Shown in pieces: positions 1-5,178 of a DNA stretch of 6,847 bases. This stretch comes from Methanomicrobia archaeon. GTDB lineage: Archaea > Halobacteriota > Syntropharchaeia > Alkanophagales > Methanospirareceae. Made by a program: the position numbers and the translations under genes. The notes below the pieces were generated by a model, which was given only the letters and a program-made list of their open reading frames with translations, did not search any database and was not told the origin of the DNA. Position 1 is the stretch's first letter; every line of letters starts with the position of its first letter. The stretch is taken from positions 1 to 6,847 of the forward strand of contig JAFGKP010000030.1 of the NCBI GenBank assembly GCA_016928455.1, in the 5' to 3' direction.

Positions 1-49
1 AGCTTCAGTCGAGGCATTTTTGCTCAAAATAACGTATCTCGACGAAGCT
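1..49. repeat. Inverted repeat at the left edge (stem-loop)
   Basis: Bases 1-13 and 38-49 are reverse complements apart from one bulged base (AGCTTCAGTCGAG against CTCGACGAAGCT), enclosing a 24-base AT-rich loop. The loop itself has a short TTTT/AAAA pairing. A T-rich stretch (TTTATTTCC) follows on the plus strand, so this could be the terminator of a gene lying left of the window, or part of a structured RNA. The window starts exactly at the arm, so the repeat may extend further left. Confidence 0.45.
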
Positions 50-159
50 TTATTTCCTCTGTTCGTTCCTAAACTTGGAGAAGAGCCAAAAAAAGAGAAA
101 GGTCGAAGCATGTCGTCTCTTCCCAGCATCTACACCCGCTTGGACGCATGCCTCGAATA

Positions 160-180
160 CCTCTCACCCGTGGGTGGAGG
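160..180. repeat. Short hairpin, 8 bp with one bulge
   Basis: CCTC plus CACC at 160-168 pairs with GGTG plus GAGG at 173-180, with a single bulged T at 164 and a CGTG loop. It lies just beyond the terminator of the winged-helix gene, so it is not needed to explain that terminator. Together with the edge stem-loop and the terminator hairpin it makes positions 1-231 rich in secondary structure. I see no credible coding sequence there: the open frame running through it on the plus strand lacks an ATG start and resembles no family I know. Confidence 0.35.
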
Positions 181-184
181 GAGT

Positions 185-205
185 AAAAAGGAAGATAGTT
201 CTTCC
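185..205 (-). terminator. Hairpin plus oligo-T terminator of the winged-helix gene
   Basis: Read on the minus strand, a perfect 6-bp stem (GGAAGA / TCTTCC, four-base loop, plus-strand 190-205) is followed at once by TTTTT (189-185). It lies about 27 bases past the stop codon of the minus-strand winged-helix gene, in the right orientation. Archaeal RNA polymerase terminates mainly on the T tract, so the hairpin is a bonus rather than a requirement. Confidence 0.7.
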
Positions 206-231
206 CTGTTTTGGTCGTGTCGTCGTTTAAT

Positions 232-525
232 TTATATTTTCTTCAGTTCCGAGATAACCGTGTTAACTTTATCGGTTACCCAGTACTTCCGGATCGCCTT
301 GCCCTTCGACTTCGGCTGTTCGGAGATCTCGTACTTGCTATTCACGAAACCATACTCCTCCAGTGTCAGCAGATGGTAAGAGACGAGTCGCCGCTCTTCG
401 CCCATCGCTTTGCTTATCCCGTTTATGTGCATGGGGTTGTCCGCAAGCAGCTCCACAATCCTAAACCGTATAGGATGGAGGAGCACGTGCGCGTCTTTTA
501 CTATGGTATCTTCCATTTTAATCAC
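232..525 (-). CDS. Small ArsR-like winged-helix transcriptional regulator
   Basis: A 97-residue single-domain DNA-binding protein. Residues 14-29 (LLHPIRFRIVELLADN) form the usual first helix of ArsR-type winged helices, about 33-42 the second, and about 44-60 (ERRLVSYHLLTLEEYGF) the recognition helix. Charged residues 61-82 fit a beta wing, and a short C-terminal helix follows. There is no cysteine, so it lacks the classic ArsR metal-binding cysteine site, and no ligand domain; the effector and targets are unknown. The given start is GTG at 525, which coincides with the transcription start predicted from the TATA box at 546-553 and would make the mRNA leaderless. An ATG three codons in (516) is the alternative: the bases GTGAT just before it resemble an archaeal Shine-Dalgarno site. 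The gene stands alone, with its own terminator at 185-205. The family call is firm; its regulon cannot be told from sequence. Confidence 0.85.
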   Translation of the reverse strand: MIKMEDTIVKDAHVLLHPIRFRIVELLADNPMHINGISKAMGEERRLVSYHLLTLEEYGFVNSKYEISEQPKSKGKAIRKYWVTDKVNTVISELKKI

Positions 526-545
526 GAGCTATTCTCTGAATGCGG

Positions 546-553
546 TATATAAA
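546..553 (-). promoter_or_regulatory. TATA box for the winged-helix gene
   Basis: The minus strand reads TTTATATA, a close match to the methanogen-type TATA consensus. Its centre lies about 25 bp before the GTG start at 525, so transcription should begin at or within a few bases of that codon. The core is nearly symmetric (TATATA), so weak transcription in the plus direction is also possible. Confidence 0.6.
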
Positions 554-655
554 AAGATTGCTTATTTCAGGTAACATTCCCGGTGAAGGTGCGCACTGTG
601 GCTAGAACGGGCAGGGTAGGCACAGCGAAATCTTTTTTACTCTTTACATATTATC

Positions 656-663
656 TTTATATG
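656..663 (+). promoter_or_regulatory. TATA box for the tRNA-iMet / EndoQ unit
   Basis: TTTATATG in an AT-rich stretch. Transcription would start near 684, giving a leader of roughly 27 bases that RNase P would remove from the tRNA. No other TATA-like element lies between here and the EndoQ start, so this probably drives both genes. Confidence 0.55.
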
Positions 664-710
664 CGCTCTTCTCTATCTCTATTCAAGACAGTGACGTTAC
701 GAGTGCGAAG

Positions 711-785
711 AGCGGGGTAGGGTAGTTAGGAGATCCCGTCGGGCTCATAACCCGGAGATCGATGGTTCGAATCCATCCCCCGCTA
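711..785 (+). tRNA. Initiator tRNA-Met (anticodon CAT)
   Basis: A full cloverleaf is visible. The acceptor stem pairs 711-717 with 778-784, all seven pairs canonical; the anticodon stem pairs 739-743 with 751-755 around the loop CTCATAA (anticodon 746-748); the T stem pairs 761-765 with 773-777 around TTCGAAT. The discriminator is A785, no CCA is encoded and there is no intron. Two features mark it as initiator rather than elongator: an A-T first acceptor pair, and three consecutive G-C pairs (GGG/CCC) closing the anticodon loop. It therefore should deliver methionine to start codons. The D stem has three clear pairs (720-722 with 735-737); the fourth position is a T-T mismatch. The EndoQ gene follows after nine bases. 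Confidence 0.95.
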
Positions 786-794
786 TTGATCTGA

Positions 795-2090
795 ATGATT
801 TTAACTGCTGATCTGCACATCCATTCGCGGTATTCAATGGCGACTTCTCCGCAGATGGACCTCCCAACGATCGCAGTACAGGCGTTAAAAAAGGGGATTC
901 AACTCGTTGGCACGGGCGACTGTCTCCATCCGCGGTGGTTGGCGGAGATCAAGCAGCTGGAGGAAGAAGACGGCTTCTTTCATCTCACGGGTGGCGCCGA
1001 TGGTGCGGCCGCGCGGTTCGTGCTCACCGTGGAGGTCGAGGATCTGCGGCGGGTGCACCATCTGCTCGTCATCCCGACGATAGCGAAGGCCGAGGAGCTG
1101 TACGAGGCTTTTCAACCGCACTCACCGGATATCGCGTCTGATGGCCGGCCCTCGCTCAGATTGACCGGCACGGAGATCGCCGCGTACGCGCGTGATGCAG
1201 AAGCTTTAATCGGGCCGTGTCATGCGTTTACGCCGTGGACGGCGCTGTATGCCTATCATAATTCGCTTCCAGCATGTTATGGCGATATGGCCGCGTATCT
1301 CTCGTTTGTGGAGCTGGGCTTGAGTGCGGATTCGTCCTATGCGGACCGCATAACCGAACTACGCGATCTTACATTCCTCACGAACTCGGATGCCCATTCA
1401 CCCTATCCCATTCGGCTGGCGCGCGAGTTCACCCGTTTTTCTGTACAGGGCGCGGGATTTGAGGAGTTGAAAGCAGCGATCAAGCGTGAGCGCGGGCGGA
1501 AGCCGGTGCTCAATGTGGGCTTTCCGCCGGCTGAGGGCAAATACAATGAGAGCGCGTGCACACGGTGCTATGCGCACTATTCGCTGACGGACGCAGTAGC
1601 GCGCCGCTGGCGCTGTGCCTGCGGCGGTCTGATAAAGAAAGGAGTGCGCGATCGAGTGAACGAACTCGCGGATTGCGATGGCACACATCCTGAGCATCGT
1701 CCGCCGTATGTACATCTGATCCCGCTCGCGGAGCTCATCGGACTGGCGGTAGAGAAAGCACCGAATTCCAAAGCGGTGGAGGACATTTGGGCGGCGTTTC
1801 TCGCTGAGTTTGGCTCGGAGATCACCGTCCTGGTTGACACGCCTGTTGCGGCATTCGAAGCGCTCCGTACAGATATCCCTGTCGGCACCTTAGACAAGGT
1901 CGTAGCGGCAATACAGGCCTTCAGGGATAGTAAGGTGTATATTGTACCCGGTGGTGGCGGCAAATACGGCGTTATTCAGCTCAAACCAGAACCGCAGGGG
2001 CAGATGCACGAAGGTGGTGGCGTACCTGAGGTTGATGCAGCGCCAGTGCAAGCGTCGAAGCGGCAGCTCTCGTTGCTCGATTTTTCCTGA
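795..2090 (+). CDS. endoQ: Endonuclease Q-like PHP-domain DNA repair nuclease with PCNA-binding tail
   Basis: A 431-residue protein of the TIGR00375/EndoQ family. Characterised Thermococcales EndoQ nicks DNA 5' of deaminated bases (uracil, hypoxanthine) and abasic sites; that activity is inferred here. The N-terminal PHP metal-binding domain shows DLHIHS (D6, H8, H10), TGDCLHP (D42, H45), E80, H88-H89, CHAFTP (H143) and SDAHSP (D199, H201). A Cys4 zinc finger follows (C255, C258, C274, C276), then the family blocks KKGVRDRV (281-288), HRPPYVHLIPLAE (301-313) and PGGGGKYG (385-392). A flexible tail of about 30 residues ends in QLSLLDFS (424-431), a PIP box (Q424, L427, F430), matching the known PCNA dependence of EndoQ. 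Length is close to that of Pyrococcus EndoQ. The ATG lies nine bases past tRNA-iMet with only a weak TGATC ribosome-site match, so the mRNA is probably released by tRNA 3'-end cutting. The gene shares the tRNA promoter. Confidence 0.9.
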   Translation: MILTADLHIHSRYSMATSPQMDLPTIAVQALKKGIQLVGTGDCLHPRWLAEIKQLEEEDGFFHLTGGADGAAARFVLTVEVEDLRRVHHLLVIPTIAKAEELYEAFQPHSPDIASDGRPSLRLTGTEIAAYARDAEALIGPCHAFTPWTALYAYHNSLPACYGDMAAYLSFVELGLSADSSYADRITELRDLTFLTNSDAHSPYPIRLAREFTRFSVQGAGFEELKAAIKRERGRKPVLNVGFPPAEGKYNESACTRCYAHYSLTDAVARRWRCACGGLIKKGVRDRVNELADCDGTHPEHRPPYVHLIPLAELIGLAVEKAPNSKAVEDIWAAFLAEFGSEITVLVDTPVAAFEALRTDIPVGTLDKVVAAIQAFRDSKVYIVPGGGGKYGVIQLKPEPQGQMHEGGGVPEVDAAPVQASKRQLSLLDFS

Positions 2091-2095
2091 GCCTT

Positions 2096-2116
2096 CGTGC
2101 GTGTGTGCGTGCGTGC
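2096..2116. repeat. Alternating purine-pyrimidine tract (GT/GC-rich)
   Basis: Twenty-one bases alternate strictly between pyrimidine and purine, all C/T followed by G, starting five bases after the EndoQ stop. Such tracts can adopt left-handed Z-DNA under negative supercoiling and are prone to slippage. No function is implied by sequence alone. Confidence 0.5.
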
Positions 2117-2189
2117 TCTCTTCCCTGTGGTTCGATCCTTTAGATGTGCTCATACAGAAGAGAAGCGTGAAGAGCGAGATCCCTTAACC

Positions 2190-2197
2190 TTTAAGTA
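2190..2197 (+). promoter_or_regulatory. TATA-like box for tRNA-Lys
   Basis: TTTAAGTA, centred about 26 bp before the first base of tRNA-Lys, so transcription would start at or within two or three bases of the mature tRNA. The spacing is the best evidence; the sequence is a weaker TATA match than those at 546 and 656. Confidence 0.45.
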
Positions 2198-2219
2198 ACT
2201 GTGGGGTAATGGTATTGTG

Positions 2220-2293
2220 GGGCCGGTAGCTCAGTAAGGTAGAGCAGCAGGCTCTTAACCTGCCCGCCGGGGGTTCAAATCCCTCCCGGCCCG
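2220..2293 (+). tRNA. tRNA-Lys (anticodon CTT)
   Basis: The acceptor stem pairs 2220-2226 (GGGCCGG) with 2286-2292 (CCGGCCC). The D stem is GCTC (2229-2232) with GAGC (2242-2245). The anticodon stem is GCAGG (2247-2251) with CCTGC (2259-2263) around CTCTTAA, anticodon at 2254-2256. The T stem 2269-2273 pairs with 2281-2285 with one G-T wobble, loop TTCAAAT. Discriminator G2293, no encoded CCA, no intron. It reads AAG codons. A flavoprotein gene starts nineteen bases downstream on the same strand. Confidence 0.95.
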
Positions 2294-2312
2294 TTGCATA
2301 GTAGATAGACAG

Positions 2313-3734
2313 ATGACGCCTCGAGATTTTTATGATGTTATCATAGTGGGAGCAGGCCCGGCCGGGCTCTTTGCCGCGCACGAGTTTACCGCGCAGTGGA
2401 TGGGTCATGGCGGCTCGAGCAAGCGGATTTTGGTGATTGAGAAGGGCAAGGACGTTGATGAGCGGCGCTGCTTCATTGAGGAAGTGGGGTACTGCAGTCA
2501 CTGTAAGGAATGCAACATCATGTGCGGCGTTGGTGGTGCGGGCACATTTTCCGACGGCACACTCAATCTGCGACCGGACGTAGGCGGCGATCTCACGGAA
2601 TTCTGTGATCACGAGACCGCGTGGCAGCTGGTGAAGGCGGTTGATAGCATCTTTCTCGAGTACGGTGCCCCGAAGAAGCTGTACGGCGGTACCGAGGAGC
2701 AAGTGGAGGATTTACAGCGTCGTGCGGCTTCAGTGGGTGCCAGTTTCATTGAGATACAGCAGCGGCATATCGGCTCAGATAGGACCAAAGCGGTGATCAG
2801 GGCTTTTAAAGCTGATTTAGAAGCGCACGGTATCGAGTTCCTGCTCAATGCGAAGGTGAGCGATCTGCTGATCGATAAGGCGAAGGATGTTCGAATCTGT
2901 CGTGGCGTGCTTCTTGAATCGGGCGAGATGATCAAGGGCGAATGCGTGCTTCTAGCACCCGGGCGAATCGGTGCAACGTGGGTTGATGAACTCATTAAGA
3001 AGCACAAGATCGAGGCGGAATACGCGGCGATCGACGTCGGTGTCCGGGTCGAGGTGCCGGCAATCACCATGAATCCCGTGACCAGGATCAATCGCGATCC
3101 GAAGTTCCATATCAGAACGAAGCGTTATGACGATTTCGCACGCACATTCTGCACCAATGAGCGCGGTTTTGTCGTGAAGGAGGATTATACAGAGTTCATC
3201 GGCGTCAACGGCCATTCAATGAAGAGCAAGAAGTCAAAGAACACGAATTTCGCGTTCCTTGTGCGGGTTGCGCTGACCGAACCGGTGGAGAATACCACAC
3301 GGTATGGCCGCTCGATCGCGAAGCTGGCAACGACCATCGGTGGTGGCAAGCCAATCCTGCAGCGTATGGGCGACCTGAGACGAGGGCGACGGTCAACCTG
3401 GGATCGAATCAGGCGGAATCTGGTGCGCAATACGCTAACCGATGTCACGCCGGGCGATATCTCAATGGCACTGCCGCACCGGATCACGATGGATATCATC
3501 GAGGGACTGGAGAAGCTGAACGAGATCATTCCAGGTGTAGCGGCGGACTCGACCCTGCTCTATGCGCCCGAGATCAAATTCTATGCGATGCGGATGAAGG
3601 TAGACGAGAACATGGAGACGGAGGTGAAGAACCTCTTCGCCGCGGGCGACGGCACGGGATTATCGCGCGACATTGTGAACGCCGCTGCTACCGGCATCCT
3701 CGCCGCACGAGGCGTGATGAACGTCTGTGAGTGA
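2313..3734 (+). CDS. FAD-dependent dehydrogenase (COG2509-type) with a four-cysteine motif
   Basis: A 473-residue uncharacterised flavoprotein. The N terminus (8-18, DVIIVGAGPAG) is a Rossmann dinucleotide-binding fold. The C-terminal block (441-469), LFAAGDGTGLSRDI and onward, is the second FAD-contacting element of the glutathione-reductase-type fold, where GD usually contacts the flavin ribityl chain. Between them lies CSHCKECNIMC (C61, C64, C67, C71), spaced CX2CX2CX3C like a ferredoxin 4Fe-4S site, running directly into the family hallmark GVGGAGTFSDGTLNL (72-86). Another cysteine is at 53. There is no signal peptide or membrane helix, so it should be cytosolic. The substrate is unknown; an electron-transfer or reductase role is inference. 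The ATG sits nineteen bases past tRNA-Lys with no clear ribosome-binding site. A T-rich terminator follows, and the next gene converges on it. The family call is solid; the biological role is open. Confidence 0.82.
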   Translation: MTPRDFYDVIIVGAGPAGLFAAHEFTAQWMGHGGSSKRILVIEKGKDVDERRCFIEEVGYCSHCKECNIMCGVGGAGTFSDGTLNLRPDVGGDLTEFCDHETAWQLVKAVDSIFLEYGAPKKLYGGTEEQVEDLQRRAASVGASFIEIQQRHIGSDRTKAVIRAFKADLEAHGIEFLLNAKVSDLLIDKAKDVRICRGVLLESGEMIKGECVLLAPGRIGATWVDELIKKHKIEAEYAAIDVGVRVEVPAITMNPVTRINRDPKFHIRTKRYDDFARTFCTNERGFVVKEDYTEFIGVNGHSMKSKKSKNTNFAFLVRVALTEPVENTTRYGRSIAKLATTIGGGKPILQRMGDLRRGRRSTWDRIRRNLVRNTLTDVTPGDISMALPHRITMDIIEGLEKLNEIIPGVAADSTLLYAPEIKFYAMRMKVDENMETEVKNLFAAGDGTGLSRDIVNAAATGILAARGVMNVCE

Positions 3735-3735
3735 T

Positions 3736-3775
3736 CGCTCGTCCGGTACAGCGCAGGAGTTCAGCGTTCTTTTTT
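3736..3775 (+). terminator. T-tract terminator of the flavoprotein gene
   Basis: TTCTTTTTT at 3767-3775 begins about 33 bases after the flavoprotein stop. A short CGCT (3736-3739) can pair with AGCG at 3750-3753 or 3763-3766 ahead of it. The tract overlaps the last codons of the convergent SIS gene. Archaeal termination on T runs makes this plausible; the hairpin is weak. Confidence 0.5.
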
Positions 3776-4907
3776 ATTCGGTAGAGCTGTGGTACCAGTA
3801 CATAATCTCTGGCGGCAGTCCGAAGCCGTCCTTCTGCAAATTCGCGACGAGCAAGAGCGGTAACGGACTGAGCAGGAAGGCGGCGCGCATATAAAACTGT
3901 GTCACCGGGCTCTCCAGGATCATGCTCTGGGTGGCCTCAGAGAGCGCGGATTTATTCCCGACGACCGAGAAGGTACCGGCGCCTGTTGCCCGGTACAATT
4001 TATGCCATGCGATGAGCGGCTTGTTCTCGCCACTCCAGGAGATGAGCAAGAGGCAATCGCCACGGCGCGGCTTGGGCGCTAATTCACCGGTTAGATACGC
4101 TTGATCGCCCATAGCGCGTTTCACATGCTGCAATCTGATTACCGTCATCTCAGCGACGTTCTTCGCGGGGCCGCCACCGCCGACGGTGACATGACCGCGC
4201 GTGCTCATGCTCCGTGCCAAGGTCTGGTACACTTCGGAATTGACGTATTCATCAATGAGCCGCCCCACCGCGATCATCTCGCGGTTGATCTCGGTAATCA
4301 CCCACTGGTAATCGCGACCGTCGTTGATCGCCTCCTTGATCTTCTGAAAGAGTACCATACTTGCAAGCTCGTAGACATCATTCATGATCCCGCGTATGAG
4401 CACCCGGTTTGTCTTCTCAGCTTTGCTCTTCGCGCCGCTGAGCTTGAGGAGCGTGCCGTATTTCCGCCCGATTCGGCCGATGGAGGACCGGGGCTTGGAC
4501 GTGACGACATCGATGCTGAACTGCCCGTGAGCGTCATGCTTGCTGATATAGTCGGCCATATCGTGCGCGATCGAGGTGGGCGTGGTGGTCTTTCCGCTGC
4601 TGGTATTGATCACCAGGCTTATTTTGTTGTAGCGCTCTGCGAGCACGGGTGCCGCGACCAGGATGTTACGACCCGGGAAGTCGATGTCCTCCACCATTTT
4701 CACTTCCTTGTGGATCTGCCCGATGCCGATCCGAAGCGCGGCCTTCGAACGTCCCTCAGCAGTAAGCACGAGGCAATCAGCGTCCTGGAGATGCTCGAAG
4801 AGTCTTCTGACCTCATCCTCACGAATGTTGAGGACGTTCTCTGCCGTCTCGTTTATATACGGATACTGACAAATGTCCACAATACTCGAACCCTCCATCT
4901 TCCTCAC
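3774..4907 (-). CDS. Double SIS-domain protein, substrate unknown
   Basis: A 377-residue cytosolic protein with two sugar-isomerase (SIS) modules, the fold of phosphosugar isomerases and of the isomerase half of glucosamine-6-phosphate synthase. The first (about 40-170) shows LVLTAEGRSKAALRIG (47-61) and LVINTSSGKTTTP (98-110). The second (about 230-345) shows HVTVGGGGPAKNVAEM (239-254) and LLLISWSGENKP (286-297), the Ser/Thr-rich phosphate-binding loop typical of SIS domains. GRSK resembles the opening motif of archaeal 6-phospho-3-hexuloisomerase, but the tandem arrangement and length differ, so I do not assign that activity. The start given is GTG at 4907; ATG at 4898 is an equally plausible alternative with GAGG close in front. 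A TATA-like element at 4941-4948 places the mRNA start near 4920, next to a perfect hairpin. It stands alone, converging with the flavoprotein gene and diverging from the membrane-protein gene. No clear minus-strand terminator is visible past its stop. Confidence 0.8.
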   Translation of the reverse strand: MRKMEGSSIVDICQYPYINETAENVLNIREDEVRRLFEHLQDADCLVLTAEGRSKAALRIGIGQIHKEVKMVEDIDFPGRNILVAAPVLAERYNKISLVINTSSGKTTTPTSIAHDMADYISKHDAHGQFSIDVVTSKPRSSIGRIGRKYGTLLKLSGAKSKAEKTNRVLIRGIMNDVYELASMVLFQKIKEAINDGRDYQWVITEINREMIAVGRLIDEYVNSEVYQTLARSMSTRGHVTVGGGGPAKNVAEMTVIRLQHVKRAMGDQAYLTGELAPKPRRGDCLLLISWSGENKPLIAWHKLYRATGAGTFSVVGNKSALSEATQSMILESPVTQFYMRAAFLLSPLPLLLVANLQKDGFGLPPEIMYWYHSSTE

Positions 4908-4920
4908 GTTCCGATTGACA

Positions 4921-4936
4921 CCTATCGGTTGATAGG
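4921..4936. promoter_or_regulatory. Perfect 6-bp hairpin at the SIS gene start region
   Basis: CCTATC and GATAGG are perfect reverse complements around a four-base loop (GGTT on the plus strand). The element falls between the TATA-like box and the start codon, at the predicted transcription start of the SIS gene. It could be an operator for a dimeric repressor or a 5'-end hairpin. Confidence 0.35.
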
Positions 4937-4940
4937 CGCA

Positions 4941-4948
4941 GCATAAAA
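4941..4948 (-). promoter_or_regulatory. TATA-like box for the SIS gene
   Basis: The minus strand reads TTTTATGC, with AT-rich sequence (AAGAAATAACG) upstream. Transcription would start near 4920, giving a short leader of about 13 bases to the GTG or 22 to the ATG start. The match is moderate. Confidence 0.4.
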
Positions 4949-4975
4949 CGTTATTTCTTCTTTATCAAGGTCAGC

Positions 4976-5023
4976 GTATGCGCATGCTCGGTGATAACCT
5001 ACTTTATCACCGCTTATGCATAC
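4976..5023. promoter_or_regulatory. Nested palindrome, likely operator or structured leader
   Basis: The core is a 9-bp perfect inverted repeat, CGGTGATAA (4989-4997) and TTATCACCG (5004-5012), separated by six bases. It is flanked by a second matching pair, GTATGC (4976-4981) and GCATAC (5018-5023), separated from the core by unequal spacers of seven and five bases. Each flank also contains an 8-bp self-palindrome: ATGCGCAT (4978-4985) and TATGCATA (5015-5022). It lies in the region between the divergent SIS and DUF131 genes. Symmetry of this size suits binding by a dimeric regulator; an RNA hairpin is the alternative. There is no T tract after it on the plus strand, so a simple terminator is unlikely. 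The rest of 5024-5178 shows only a small palindrome (CGTGCACG, 5068-5075) and a weak AT element near 5093-5100. Confidence 0.5.
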
Positions 5024-5178
5024 ATCATCCTGTGCCATACAAATAACCAGCTCTGCTCACACTGTGCCGTGCACGTTCATTCGGCCGTTTGTGATTTTAG
5101 CGTCCACAGCTTTTTCCAGAACGCATGGACCACCGCACCGTCCAGGATTTAACTACCGCGGAAGGAAAGGTACATACG

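Noticed and set aside
20..379. Plus-strand open frame of 119 codons from the left edge, beginning with TTG
   Set aside because: No ribosome site, no family resemblance, and it crosses the terminator and the antisense of the winged-helix gene.
571..630. Box C/D guide RNA upstream of the initiator tRNA
   Set aside because: I could not find a paired RTGATGA and CTGA arrangement; the closest match, GGTGAAGG, is poor.
711..785. Elongator tRNA-Met or modified tRNA-Ile reading ATA
   Set aside because: The A-T first acceptor pair and the three G-C pairs above the anticodon loop are initiator features.
2184..2702. Minus-strand open frame whose translation includes GREGFEPPAG and a Cys-rich stretch
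   Set aside because: That segment is the reverse translation of tRNA-Lys, a well-known source of spurious proteins, and the rest is antisense to the flavoprotein gene.
4101..4946. Long plus-strand open frame of 281 codons opposite the SIS gene
   Set aside because: It is the antisense shadow of a well-supported SIS coding frame. Its translation is His/Asp-rich without recognisable motifs, as expected from GC-biased codons on the other strand.
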